Shown: piece by piece, positions 1-12,309 of the stretch
Layout: each line of letters opens with the position of its first letter
Numbering within the stretch: the stretch's first letter is position 1
NCBI GenBank assembly: GCA_014338405.1
Contig: JTDE01000106.1
Coordinates: forward strand, 238,552-302,551
Source: Paragonimus skrjabini miyazakii
Lineage: Eukaryota; Platyhelminthes; Trematoda; Plagiorchiida; Troglotrematidae
Reading direction: 5' to 3'
Length of the DNA stretch: 64,000 nucleotides
The notes under the pieces: model-generated
What the model saw: only the letters and a program-made list of their open reading frames with translations
Databases searched by the model: none
What the model was told of the DNA's origin: nothing
Translations under genes and position numbers: made by a program

Positions 1-1
1 A

Positions 2-883
2 TGCCGTTTTCGGCATGGTGAAAAAATAATTAGCCCTATGATCTACGGCGATAGGAACTTTCCAATTTTAATTGCAAATGCAAGACTGTGCCAAACTCAC
101 TTACGTTCCAATGTAGATTTACTCATTTTAGTCAAATCACATACTGACCACCTAGCATACCGAAGTGCTATCCGGCACACGTGGGGGAACGACTCATGTT
201 GGGCTGGTCGAGTTATCAAAATTGTTTTTGTGCTGGGGACAAGTCACGACTCAAATGTATCGGATAAAATTGGTAAAGAAGCAAAACAACATGCAGACAT
301 TATTCAGCGTGACTTTATCGATCACTATCATAACAATACTCACAAAACTCTGTTTAGCCTACAATGGGCGCTTGCGTTCTGCCCGGAGGCTAAGTGGTAT
401 TTGCTTGTTGATGATGATTTTTTTGTCAACTCACGTGAAATGCTGGGCTTGTTGGACAGTTTGGATCCGCGATTCAACTCAGTACTTCTAGCAGGGCATC
501 AGTATACGGTGGCTCCAGTGATTCGGAATAGAACTGGGCCGGCCAAATGGGTAATCAGTGAGCAGCGCTATCCCCACTCGCACTACCCAAACTACGTGGC
601 TGGCGGTACTATCTTGGTCGGGTCCGAGTTGGCCCTGGAGTTGTATCTAGGTTCACGATTCACAAAAATGTTTCCGGTGGACGACGCATTTCTTGGATTT
701 GTACTCCACAAATTGCTTCGACAGACAACACATCTGAATACAGTCAATGTGTTTCCACATCCATACATTCTCTGGCGAAACATCTCAGGAATACTGAGTT
801 CACACGGATTTCACCGTCCATCACACCAACGTATCGTCTGGAGGCGAATGAAACTTCACAGATTATGCCTCCCATTAAAATGA
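2..883 (+). CDS. Beta-1,3-galactosyltransferase-like glycosyltransferase (GT31), 5'-partial
   Basis: Family GT31 enzymes are Golgi type II membrane proteins that transfer galactose, GlcNAc or related sugars in beta-1,3 linkage from a UDP-sugar. The frame is open from base 2 through the ATG at 38 to TGA at 881-883, so the true start and N-terminal membrane anchor lie before the window. Visible family features in order: the LLILVKS strand, RSAIRHTWGN, the VFVLGTS strand, the metal-binding DDD (codons 410-418, within LLVDDDFFVN), YPNYVAGGTILVG, and the acidic FPVDDAFLGF near the end, where relatives carry an EDV-type motif. The visible part, about 293 codons, matches the catalytic domain of a 330-400 residue family member, and no break is seen. 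Acceptor specificity cannot be read from sequence. An AATAAA at 1507-1512 could serve polyadenylation, but this is weak. Confidence 0.93.
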   Translation, partial: CRFRHGEKIISPMIYGDRNFPILIANARLCQTHLRSNVDLLILVKSHTDHLAYRSAIRHTWGNDSCWAGRVIKIVFVLGTSHDSNVSDKIGKEAKQHADIIQRDFIDHYHNNTHKTLFSLQWALAFCPEAKWYLLVDDDFFVNSREMLGLLDSLDPRFNSVLLAGHQYTVAPVIRNRTGPAKWVISEQRYPHSHYPNYVAGGTILVGSELALELYLGSRFTKMFPVDDAFLGFVLHKLLRQTTHLNTVNVFPHPYILWRNISGILSSHGFHRPSHQRIVWRRMKLHRLCLPLK

Positions 884-2029
884 TTGAACCCAGGTGGCAG
901 TTTTTGATACACTATGCACACGCTAATTATTTTGAGAAGTCAATCCGTTTTGTAATTTGCACAATCTCATGGAACTACTGCAGTCCATTGCTTGTGATTG
1001 TTTAATGATCGGGTGACTGTAGATCTGTTTAGCAAACACAGTGTATCGTAATTGGTGAACCGGAAATTTTTAAAGGTAACGCTGAGAAAACAATGGATAC
1101 TATCCCTATAACAGAAAACATACCGTAGCTGTTTAACGGTTTGTTCAGTAATTAGTTCTGACTGGTTGTGTTCAGATTGCCGGTGGTCCCAAAAGTTCAA
1201 ACGTTTTTATGAATGCTATTTTCTACCCACTAGAAGAATTCTCAGTTAAAGTAAGAACGAAACAAGGAATACAGTTTTGAGTGCCATTAATATTTCTACG
1301 CATTACTTAGATATGAGACGAATTAAACCCATTTTTATGTTTAGATCGACCGTCAATGAAACTGGGTAGCAGAATATTGAAAACAAATTTGCACATATAT
1401 CAACTGTTGTGGAATAACTAACCCGGAAGACAAGCAGAGTTTCTTAAGGTGACCTCACAGAAGATATATTGAGGAAAATTGATTTTTAAGTTCATCAGTA
1501 TGTTTAAATAAACCTATCAGCCAGTTCACTTTGAAAAGAAGTACTAAGTTGGAATTTCGTTCTTGTTGAAACAGATCAATAGTACATGTCACCGAAGTGT
1601 GCCCTCCGCCTCCATATTTGTGAATCTAACGTGTTAATCCAAACATTAATTTCACTACAGTTATGGTAGAGTAATCACCTTCGACCTCTTAATCTCAAAC
1701 TCATGTATAGGGTGCTCGGCTAGAAACTAGAAGAAAAACGGGGAAAACTGTTATATGGGCCGATTTTAAGCGTACAAAAGCGATTTACAATAGAGTTATC
1801 CGGTTTTCAACAGACTATTGCCGAATGAAGTATGACAAACGAGTTGTGTTCGTGATACCACTGCCTAGGTTAATGTTCAATCTGACGACTTGATAGTCTC
1901 CCTTGTCATAGAAGTACTCTTATATTGTCAAAAATGTACTTGGTTCGTCCACAGGTAAAATACCTCACAAATGAGTGTCAAAACGGATCGATCAAAGGCA
2001 CAGTGTTTCTGTCCTAGTCGTTAAAGATG
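884..2029. other. 3' flank of GT31 gene, no recognised element
   Basis: This stretch follows the glycosyltransferase stop codon. It probably contains the 3' UTR. AATAAA at 1507-1512 is the first polyadenylation-like hexamer I noticed. I see no coding exon or repeat family member here. Confidence 0.4.
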
Positions 2030-2057
2030 TCATCATCATCAACATCATCATCATCAT
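2030..2057 (-). repeat. (ATG)n-type 3' tail of the RTE-like element
   Basis: On the plus strand this is a TCA/ATC trinucleotide run with one interruption. On the element's sense strand it reads as ATG units and marks the 3' end of the insertion. Confidence 0.8.
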
Positions 2058-3268
2058 AGATAGCAATACATCAGTGGTTCACACTGATGCTTAGCTGCCA
2101 CACAACCATGAAGATGAAGAAACAAACCCTGTTTAGGAAGAAAGAGAATAAAAGAGAGAGTGTAGGGACCTAACCGCTAAAAAATAGCTACGTCTACATT
2201 CAAACATACAACATCAAGTCGTCTACACCTTACAAACAAACAACCGAGCTGTAAGTGAAAGTAAGTCGTCATCAAAAAGACAGCTTCCTTACGGCTTCCA
2301 CTGCCCTGCGTCAGTAAGTGCACTCATTTCACAGACAACTCGACCAAACAACGACAACATTCACGCCACTGAGCTCGGTTAGCCGCCATCTCACCTAAAG
2401 TTTCAAGCCACTGACTCTGTGAGTTGCGAGGGCTCCAACCCAGGAGACGAACCTGATCTACAGTGCCCAACCTCTTCGTGAACGATTTCATTTGTCTACG
2501 CCAGGTCATCATCTGTCCGCCTCGCACCTTACGCCAATCGGCCGCAGCGTTGGCAAACAGTGCTCGGTGTGGCAAGCGATTAGCTGGCATCCTTAGTATA
2601 TAACCTAACCATCTAAGTTTGTGCAAGTGTAAGGACTGAACGAAATAACTCGTTTGACAATCAGTGCCAAACACCCGCTTCCTAACCTCCTCGTTACTTA
2701 CTCGTTGGGGCCACCCGATACGAGCGACCGAACGAAGATATCGATGGTCGAATACTTGGAGGCGGTTCACGTCCTCTACTCTGATCGGCCATTTTTCGCT
2801 GCCGTAAAGTAATACAGCCTTCACTGTTGTCTGATGTACGCGACCCTTAAGCTTCAGAGAGATACCTTTCTGTCGCCATAAGTGTCTCAGATTAGTAAAC
2901 ACCGCCATTGTCTTAGAAATACGCGCCTCTATTTCATTATCTACACCTCCGCCGCCGCCGTTGATGCAGCTTCCCAGGTAAATAAACCGGTCAACTACTT
3001 CCATGACTTCATTATCTAACATTAAACCTACGTAGTCACAGCAATCTTGCAGAAGCATTTTGCATTTCGAGGCTGCAAAGTGCATTCCGAAGTACTGAGC
3101 AGAACGCGAAATTGCATTCAGCGTTGCTTGTGCCGCTTGAAAGTTGTCAAACAGCAACACCTTATCGTCAGCATAATCAAGATCAGTCAGCCGTCCACCA
3201 AGTAGGAGGTCCACACCGGTATCATTTGAATGACGCAAACATTCCTCCATTGAAGTGTAAAAAACCAA
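2030..3268 (-). mobile_element. RTE-like non-LTR retrotransposon, 5'-truncated
   Basis: The minus strand encodes about 314 codons (3268 to 2324) of the C-terminal half of a non-LTR reverse transcriptase. LTDLDYADDKVLLF contains the catalytic YADD (codons 3164-3175). It is followed by FIYLGSCINGGGG, a LLYGSEKWPIR block and LRWLGYILRMPANRLP, the usual order after the RT palm in RTE and related clades. Endonuclease and RT fingers are missing: a TAA lies in frame just upstream of 3268, and homology stops there, so the copy is truncated at its 5' end. Downstream of the stop lie about 265 bp of 3' UTR, a hairpin at 2069-2089 and an ATG/TGA-type tail at 2030-2057. Short microsatellite tails are typical of RTE elements. 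Clade assignment beyond RTE-like is inference. Confidence 0.88.
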
Positions 3269-6200
3269 ACAAATTTACTGATGCCAGGATAACTTGGTAG
3301 ATGAAAGGCGCTGGTGTGTACATATTTATTTATTCCATCCACACTTGAACTACTGAAGTTTTATCGCCAACAGTACCGGTGAGATTCATCGGACAAATCA
3401 GCTGATTAACCTTATAGAACGGAAACGTTTGCTTTCCGAGTTTCCTGTCAGGTGACCATACGCTGAATGAAGGTAAAAAAAATACTTCGGTCAATCAATT
3501 ATATTGGTAAGGGTTCAATGGATAACTCTCTCAGAACATGTTAGCAGAATCGGAAGTTATATCCAAGGTGATTCATGGTTTCCGTATGGGATATTCATGC
3601 ATCAGGGATATGTTTACTGCCAATGACATTTGTAGGCTAGCAGCCGGTCTTTGTCCCGATTGAAATTAGGTTCAACGTCAAGGTGAGCGTTGTAACTTGA
3701 GTATACGGCCTACGAGCGCGTAAACTGACAACAGAATAACGGTTAGTGAAAGGGTACATAACGGAACGACGTTCAACCGTTCTGAACGACTGACTACGAA
3801 ATATGCCCGATTAATACGTATCTTACCGGCCAACCCAACCAATTGAGGCTAACGAACGAATACAGAGAAAAGACTGGCCTTCGCACAGAGCTACATTATG
3901 TCACTCAATCCGAAGACCACATGGTCACAAACCCGTTCGTATTTATAGGGTTTGCGACTAGCAACAAGCAAGGTCAGAGGGAACGAACGAGACAAAAGTC
4001 GAGACAGTACAGTCTAGGTGTGTAGTCGGGATGACAACAACAGTTGTCACGAGGGCGTAAGTCGATTGTGAAGACCGGAGCCGCACACGACCATAGCAAA
4101 GGTAAAGATCACTCACAAGTGAACTTTGTCACTAGTGGTCACAATGTTTTCGGGGATCTGGCAATTTTCCCGGCAGTAAGTTAACAACTATCAGTGCGGT
4201 GTTTACGGAAAGTGCACCTGGGAATCCCTGCTTTTCAAGTCTTCTGTTATTTAACTGCCTATCATGATCAACTCCAAGTTATCAGTTTGAAGGACTCTAG
4301 GATGTCTGGCTTGAATTTTCTATAACAGGAGTCCACAGTAAATAATCTGGCGCTTGATTTCAAAACTCAATTATACAAATCATCCGTCAAAACGTTACTG
4401 ACCACTAGCTTAGAGACAGTAAACTACCCACGTCGATTTACAAAGGAGAACTAATGACCATTAAAATTGACAGCTTTTGTCTATCTGCAAATTGTACAGC
4501 CATGGCCATGGCACAGATAACTTTCAGACACAGGGACAGTTTGTACGGCAATCATGTCTTCAGTGTTTCCTATCACTTTCGCCAACATAGAAAGCCAGCA
4601 CACGGGCTTATCCATTGAACCTTGAAGAGATTTGACGCTTAATGTAACCGTGCAGGAGAAAGTCACTAGAAGTGCTGTAAGGTTCAGGAAGAATTATTTG
4701 CTAAGAGAGACTAGCAAAATATAAATCAATTCTCAATGAATTACAGACATCTCGAGGGGGCTGCTTTATCACCAAGACAGACTCTACACTGTGGTTCATT
4801 TATTGGTACATCTCCTTCCAGTAACCAATGGGGAAGGTCCTATTAATCATCCACTGAGATGGACACGTAATTTTGCAGTGCTGCTTCACAGTGAGGAGTT
4901 GTTTACACTAGGACGCACTACCCAGCTCTGCAGTCACGCCTAAGTCGACTGAGTTTTGAAAATTTACTCAGTTGGCATACATATAAGAGGCAACCTGCGA
5001 TAAAAAATTTCCTGACCATCAAGCCAGCCTCATCCTACAGGTTATTAAAGGTTGTTTCTGTGTATTTCAGTGTTTTTTGTTGATGCCACTGCACGGATGC
5101 CGTTCATTTAGTTGCTATTCACCCTTTATTTACACTTGTAGGTCATCCACCAAAAGTTTGGACCAAAAAAAATGTGTATCTGACTCGACCACGTAGGGTT
5201 TACAAACCGCAAGACTATTCTGTTTGCCACAGGTAATCAAAATCGTATATCTATTAGAGTGCGGTTTCTAGCAAAGTTCAGTATTTGATTTTGGAATATC
5301 CACACGGCTATATATTTCTGCACATGTTTTACTCTTAGTGGTGTCTTTTGTTTATTGTTTAACAAAATTTCTTCTCATGCGGCGCGCGTTATTATTCCTT
5401 CGCTCAAGCCAACGATAATTGTATCGGAAAATCTTTGTGATGGTCTTTGCGACTGTCTGTGCAATCACGTACTTTACTTGGGACACTCAGTGAGCAAATT
5501 CCATGAAAGTAGGGAAGGTAAGCGTTTATGATCCGTCCATTGGCCATCTTAAAGAAGCTTGAGCTTGTGCATAAACCAAGCGTGCTGTCTGCGTGGTTCA
5601 CGCCAGGTTAGTCCTTAAAACAGAGTTTCCACTCTTCCCGAGTTACAAATCGGATCACGTTAAGTGTGGATAATTGTATTAGACAGCATTTCGTATATCA
5701 AACTCACTTAGTTTACCTTACTCAAATTAACACGAATTACAGCCAAGCTATATAGTGTTAAATCACTACCCATTTTGGACATACCAAGCCAGTTGGTGAA
5801 CTGATTCAAATAGTAAACCATTGCGGTGATTGAATATCATCAGCTGGCGTTGTAACTTCAGAAGCTTGATGAGAATCTGTCGACTAGACAAAATTCTGAC
5901 ACCTCACAAAATACTTTCCTGTCAGGGAATGTTTTCGAGCCGATTGAGGGCAACCGACATGTTTCCGATTCTTGCAGAAGATATCGGTCGAACTAACGTG
6001 GAGTTATTGAACTTAGTAGAAGCCTTGTTCAGTCCGCTGGTAAACATATAAAACTATCTCACGTTTTTATAGGTGTTATATTTCTAAATCCGCCGTTTCC
6101 ATACTTTCCATTCTTCAGACGGAAAGCCCGGAAGTTCGAGTTGCTCCCTATAATATAGTTAGGCCTAGGTGAATATTTTTTTGGCCGAACGTTCATTCTG

Positions 6201-6344
6201 ACTAACAAGCGGACAAACACGTGTGATCCTTCCTAACATGTTATTGGAAGCAGCACTGACAGCCACGTATCTAAAGCACTGAGTTCCCTTGATCTAATTC
6301 GTCAAAACTGCAAGAAGACAAACGTTGAGGGATGTTAATATTTC
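3269..6344. other. Spacer without recognised genes
   Basis: I found only short open frames without recognisable domains, and no repeat family shared with the rest of the window. Nothing here supports a gene call. Confidence 0.4.
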
Positions 6345-6686
6345 TTCGTTTATCAGTTCACTTGCAGTTGCAATGGCAGCTATATCGGCAGAACGGACCG
6401 GTGCTTGCATTAACGTGTGGCCGAACACCTCCCAAAATGGTTGATTCAGTCTGCGGAACGAACAAACAGTCAAAGGTGCAACGGATCGCCAAATCCGGCA
6501 TCGACAATTGCGAAGCACATCCTGGAGACAGGTCACAACGTCGACCCAACCAGGTCGTTCACGGTGTTGCTACGACACCCAACCCTCAAAATCCTGGCCA
6601 TCAGTGAAGCTGTGCTGATTAAGCAAAGAAAGCCAGTGTTGTGTGAGCAAAAATTGATGGTTCACACTGTCCACCTCTCCTTTTGA
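6345..6686 (+). pseudogene. PLE GIY-YIG endonuclease relic
   Basis: Read from 6345, one frame gives FVYQFTCSCNGSYIGRT and, after a TAA at 6411-6413, VAEHLPKWL, a block ending HILETGHNVDPTRSF, then SEAVLIKQRKPVLCEQK, to TGA at 6684-6686. The order CxC, YIGRT, EHLPKWL, TGHxxD matches the GIY-YIG endonuclease of Penelope-like retroelements and the fuller copy at 41.7-42.0 kb. GIY-YIG domains cleave DNA; in PLEs the domain sits C-terminal to the RT and provides the target nick. Only this domain remains and the stop breaks it, so it is a dead fragment. I saw no terminal repeat next to it. Confidence 0.82.
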
Positions 6687-7070
6687 CCCAAAAATTCCCT
6701 CTGTGCAACTATTGTTGCCATGCGCCTTTGTTATATATTCTGTGTGTATTTAGTATGCGGCTAATGAGATAAATTGAAATGTTAACAGCCACGTATCTGC
6801 TCCAAGTAGTTTTAAACATACTACTTGTAAGCGCGAGAGTAACATGAAAATAGCTGTTGATTACAAATAAAACGAGCTACATACGTTAAACATTGTGGGC
6901 ATAGAAGGACAGGAAGAAATTAAACCAAAAGCAAGGTTTATCAATCACCTTCCTTAGTCAAACTTCAAGGATCTGCGCATGACCTATATCACGTTTGAAT
7001 TAAATAGATTAATTAAAGCTGGATCATTTCTCATACAACAGAAATCCCTATGTGTTCTAATTAAAGATGT

Positions 7071-7128
7071 TTCGACAAATTCTCCTCTTTGGCTGGTACA
7101 ATTATATAAAATTAAGTGACGATTTACA
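7071..7128 (+). repeat. PLE terminal repeat, left copy
   Basis: Direct repeat partner of 7618-7675: 58 bp with one C/T difference, at the sixth base. Confidence 0.9.
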
Positions 7129-7165
7129 ATGTTATTGATCAAAGATTATTAAAGGGACAATGTAA
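7124..7165 (+). repeat. 42-bp module, inverted relative to 7671-7712
   Basis: It begins TTACA and ends TGTAA. Its reverse complement matches 7671-7712 with a single difference (AAAG versus AAGG). Confidence 0.9.
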
Positions 7166-7617
7166 TTGGACAAAAGATTAACACTACTTCGCCATGGTTA
7201 GGAACACAAACGAAGTTGGTTCTAGTTAGTCAGTGTTAATCAGACTGGGACAGGGGGATGGGGACAAATTGTTTCACGGGTTGGGCGGCCGTGTTCGGCC
7301 AAGGGAGCCTCAGGGTTTGAACGAATTGTTTATGCACACACATATCCGGGTGACGTAATCGGATTGCGACCGCCTCGGCTATCGGCAGGATGTGGCATTT
7401 GACCTTTCGCGACGAAGTGGCTGGGACCCGATAGACGGCACGAAATGCTGTCTTCGTGTCTGTGTGTTGATTGCAATCAACCAAATGGGCCAGAATGGAT
7501 GAACTGATACGTTTTGTTGTCCCAGAGTGAAGCCAAGCGGGGCAGTGTTCACGGATTCTTTCAGATAAACGCCTAGTAGTGCGACCTATGTATGGTGAAC
7601 CACAGGAACAGACTGTT

Positions 7618-7675
7618 TTCGATAAATTCTCCTCTTTGGCTGGTACAATTATATAAAATTAAGTGACGATTTACA
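7618..7675 (+). repeat. PLE terminal repeat, right copy
   Basis: Direct repeat partner of 7071-7128. On the element's sense strand its end reads ATCGAAAAC and abuts the truncated endonuclease frame. Confidence 0.9.
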
Positions 7676-7712
7676 TTGTCCCTTTAATAATCCTTGATCA
7701 ATAACATTGTAA
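7671..7712 (-). repeat. 42-bp module, inverted relative to 7124-7165
   Basis: It is the inverted partner of 7124-7165, although the 58-bp repeats beside both modules are in direct orientation. Confidence 0.9.
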
Positions 7713-10700
7713 AGATGTTTCGTTTGCGCATTTTATGATTTTTGAAATTGCAAGAAATGCCTGTATCATTTTGTAGCTCATGTCTGTCATCATATAGATA
7801 AACACATTAACCAGAAACGTAAATTAGGATATGAAAGCATTTCACATCATCTTAACACTGGAATGACAAGGGAACCTCAAGCCAACAAGTATAGGAAACT
7901 ACACGAAACTTTCGGCGGGTTAAGTTTCCTGCGAGTCGAGCTAACTTCTCCGTGGATCCACTAAAGTCTGCCGTAGTCCAGTTTAAGTTCCCGAACTAGT
8001 TGCGATGGACGCTCGACCGCAATTTACGATGGGATATACAATACATTTGTTTGGACTTGTATTTTCCATTATTAATTTATAGACCAGCATAACTACGTAG
8101 ATGTTAATAATAAGTCGCTCCCTTTCACTTCGCAGTTTTTACTTATACCTGAATTTCTCTTGCTGCAAACCCACACTTAGGATGGTAACGTGTGGTTGAC
8201 CATCAACTATAACAGACTTCCCAAATCCCCAGTGCTCTGCTAACAAGCAGATGAGGTTGTCACATATCTCCCGTAAAAACGTAATTACATCCGACAGTTT
8301 AATGATAGTCTGCTTTCGTCCATGGGTGTATCTGACCAAAACTCGAGATGATCGCGTTTTCCGTCAGACACCGCCTCTGATAACTGTACCTAGCTATCGT
8401 TTATCCGATTAGACTGAAGTTCGTTTGTAGTAGCTTGTTGGGTATAACGCAGTCGCACATACACCTTCCGTTATGTGTTCGAAAAGAGGTAACATTTGCA
8501 CTATGCTTGATTTGGTTAGCTCACTCAGGGTTAGGTTGAGTTCAGAAAACCTTTTGTTCTTAGTTACTCTCACGTTCGTTTTATACTTAAATTCTGCATG
8601 TTTGTGGTTAAAAGATTGTATAAAGGAAACTATTTTTGTCTTTGTATTGTATTTGCGGTATTCACATGAATGAAGTAATACATTGTTTTATATGCAAATA
8701 ATTAGAAAAACGAACCCCCCCGAAATATGAAAAATGTGTAACTCTCGCCTGATCAGCACAACAGTTTAGAATGTACCAACGACTTCCTAAAGTACACTCT
8801 CATAGTGATATGTTACATCTAGCTAAGACCTAGACAGAACTAAATTAAGTTATCGTCAGTCTTGGTCGTGCCTGGGTGTGTAATTGAATAAACTAAATTG
8901 TGATTTATTTTTTGAACTTCTGACATTTGTGCAAAGTTCTCTGCGACTGACTCCTCAAACATGTTCACCATAAAATCCATATCATACAAGTAGCCTAACA
9001 CAAAAAACATTGTGCACAGTATAACCATTCAGTCCCTGTGAAAACTCATAATTACGAGAATTAAAAACAGTTGGCTTGGCAGGTGTCAGTCCACGCAGTT
9101 TGACTATATCCCTCCTTTGCTCACCAGTGGTCCTACCCAAACCTAATCAGCTGAGCGTCTGGCAAATAGCCAGTGCTATAAAATAGCATGAATATACGTT
9201 AACAGGCATAATTCAAAAGCAAAAATATGAAAACAAAGACTATTTCTCGGTGGTGAGATTGTTGTGACCTACTTTGGCCGGCAAAACTGTTTAGGAAATT
9301 TAGCTGTAAATGCATCTGATTAACCTTTTATTTTCTCTCAAATTAATCAAAGTTGATAGCTCTTTTATTTCATATCAATACTGAAAATTTTTTGTAAAGT
9401 CAGAGAGTATGTTCTAACTGTAACATGTTTGTTTTTGACAAGTTATATATGGGTTAATCGTCATCGACGTCTACCAGCATGTCAACGGCACCCACTATGC
9501 CGAAATGAAGAACAACTTGAGATGAAATCTTCTGGCAAATTTTCAGTTCACCTTGATTGTGTGCTTATTAGAAATATCTGTAGGCTAATTTATTTTTTCG
9601 CAAGTTCCCTTCACAATCCCAGTGACGAGGCTTACCCCACGGTTGAAAATGTACCCGCTTAGGAGGTAGTGGGGGTTTAAAAAGTGTTTCTACGTAAGCA
9701 GAATTTTAAAACGCGATCAATTGTCTGCCAATTTTTTCGCAATACAGAAGCCGATATTTAACCGAGTTAGCTTGGCTCACATAGTTGATCTCATTTCCAC
9801 GAAAACACTCCTAGAATGTTCTTCGCATCTAACGAATTATCTATTATATTAATTAGGTGGGTCAAGCGCATATGTTATTTGTTTACGCTGATTCAATACA
9901 GTAATTGGTTTCGTGTAGGTGGTTGGCCTGTCACCAGACTAGGTTGTTTTGTTCACAGTCATGTGACATGTATAGTAAGCGATAAGGTTGTCTATTGGTG
10001 CCAGATCATTAGTCACTCACTTCTATGGGTTTATAGTAGGCGAAAACGAAGAATGGGAAAACCACATGTTAGAATGCGCTCGTTATGGGTTTAAAAATCA
10101 TCAGTGGGATTCACTGATACGGTGTTGGTGATGGTATTGTTGATGATGTTCGTATTGTTAACAAAGATGATGACGAAGGTACCACAACCTGCGGTTGACC
10201 AAATTCAATGTACGGATGATGTGAATAGCGGAAGTTGGGAATTGACCAACGGAACTACATGGTCAAGAACAACGAGCTGATTTGTTCGGGGAAATTAGTG
10301 TTTTGTTTGCTAGTGCACATGTAACAGTGAGAAGATTAAAATATTTATATGTTTCCCAAATAGCAGTCCGTACACCTTGAGTATACAGACCCACGGAACC
10401 AATTTTAGGTAACATATTGGAAACGAGAAGTAGATGTCATAGATTCAAAAAGTAGACAGACGTATGTGAATATGTGGAACGTCTTGGTTATCGCTGTTTG
10501 GCTAGCGATAACTTTCATCAGTTTCCAATCACTCACTGTGAGGATCATGGTGTGCTTAAATAGGCTACGGTTAACGTTTCTTAATGTTGGTTATTATATA
10601 TAATAGTGTTGATAACAGTAGTATTGTTGACAGATGTTAAGTTACCTCCATATCATAAAGTGTGATATATCTGATTGGAAGCATTTAACCTGAAGAGTTT

Positions 10701-11821
10701 AACGGGTAATTTTGAAAACGCATACTCTTTGGGTAGATGACATAATGCTACATTTTAGTGAAAACTGGTAAAATCGTACATTGTACCAGCGGTTTGCTTT
10801 CTTCGTCATTACAAGCTGTCGTTTTTAGGGTCGTCCGGCGAAGGCAGTTTGGGGATTTTCTAATCATTTAAATTCATATGAACCGTGCACAACTGAAGAC
10901 TCCTTCTAAACATTTGCCTCCATAACCTACTCCCAGTTTTGTAGGCCAACAAACCTGAGCGTTTGGCCACTAGGTTAATTGGCAAACAGTTAGTCAAATC
11001 GTGCCTTATCTTCCACAGGAACAACACATCTATTTCATTTTTCGAGTTCTGATCATATCTCAGAAAACGTTCATGTTTGACAAAAATATTCGGTTTTGTT
11101 AAAAGTATTCTACTGGTTTCTGTGTAGTTTTAGCCTTGAGAGATGAACCAGACTGATATCACATTGATGGTGACAGTCTGCGTATGTCAAGTTCGTCAAA
11201 ATTTGTCAGGATGCAGTCTAAGGCAACATGCTGATAACTCATACACATGGTTACGAGACAGTTTCCTTGTAAGTAGACAGATTTACCAAAGTCTCATGGT
11301 TGAATAATATATGATATATTACTAAAGTAAACATGGTTGATACTTATACGAACTTAATAACATTTACTATAATATCCCACAGTTGAAAAATTCTATCTAA
11401 AAATGAAATACATTTTCAACTACTCACAAGTTTTTCTACCAAAATTGATGTTCTTTAGTCTTCAGAATAAAAAAAGTAAATAATCCACATCCCTAATTTC
11501 TCACGTCTCTAAAAGTGTAATCATTTAGCAGAGTGGAATCAACAAATCTTGTTGAGAACTAGTTGATTCTGTACACATCCCCAATGTATGTTCCAGAATT
11601 GTGAAGCGTTTCTATGGTAATACTTGTAGTTGGAATGGTTGGCTTCTTTTCACCATATTTTCTTTAATCCTGAAAGACAACATTCTATATACTTCACATT
11701 GATTTCGCCATGAAACTCTTGAAGTGCGTTCATTTGAAATGGTTTATTGATAAATTATCGGAAATGACAGTTCAAATATTCCATGAAAGTGTTACGAATT
11801 GATCATCCAACAAAACATGGA
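7713..11821. other. Spacer without recognised genes
   Basis: Short open frames only. There is a loose GAT/GTT-rich patch around 10120-10180, not a clean microsatellite. I see no repeat family shared with other parts of the window. Confidence 0.4.
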
Positions 11822-12309
11822 TAAATCCGTTTACGTTAATTCTTTCTCAAGTCAATACAATTATATAGGTTTCATCAAGACGTCATAAGACAAAACGCGG
11901 AAAACAAGAAGTGAATGTTCACGAGCGACAATAAAGACTAACACTAGACTACGCACACACTAATTGGTTAGGTCAAGGCTGGACGTTGACTGGATGTTAC
12001 GTCACGCGGTCAGGGCCGAATGTTCGTGTGTGGTTAGATTGGATGTGATTGATCTGTGGCCACGGAAGTTGCAAGGACTGAACAAACCTATTTTGAGATC
12101 ACAGGTTGGGGTTGCGTAATCTAATGACAATTGATTGGGCGGTCTTCGGAATGCGCTGACGGACTGTTTTTTGTTGAGTGCCCGCAACTCTGTAGACAAC
12201 TTGTTTTTGCGTCTTGTCATATGACGTCTTGACAAAACCTATGACTTGAGAGAGAACTATCGAAAACAATTTTCCGTCACATTGTTACTTTTAATAATCA
12301 ATTAAATGA
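11822..12309 (-). mobile_element. Mini-PLE with inverted ends, further deleted
   Basis: This minus-strand copy is closely related to 16167-16976. From 12309 downwards it has an inverted terminal segment, then only the last part of the endonuclease frame and the 3' UTR, including a stretch nearly identical to 16690-16850, then the opposite terminal segment ending near 11822. Both ends contain the phrase TCAAGACGTCAT in inverted orientation. Compared with the 810-bp relative, the GIY-YIG core is gone and the terminal segment is joined to the AGTCCGTCAGCGC region. It has no coding capacity. Confidence 0.8.

Larger units (their letters stand above)
7071..7712 (-). mobile_element. Mini-PLE with terminal repeats and GIY-YIG domain only
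   Basis: On the minus strand a terminal repeat (7712 to 7618) runs straight into an open GIY-YIG domain: CSCGSPYIGRTTRRL, SERIREHCPAWL, SSSILAHLVDCNQHTD, EAVAIRLRHPDMCVHKQFVQ, then LRLPWP, ending at 7236. A matching terminal repeat follows at 7165 to 7071. The 58-bp segments 7071-7128 and 7618-7675 are direct repeats with one mismatch; the adjoining 42-bp blocks are inverted relative to each other. The whole N-terminal and RT region is absent, so this copy could move only with proteins from another element. The endonuclease reading frame itself has no visible stop. Penelope elements commonly carry such long terminal repeats on truncated copies. Confidence 0.85.

Noticed and set aside
10120..10180. 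GAT/GTT-rich patch as a microsatellite
   Set aside because: Units are irregular and not in register.
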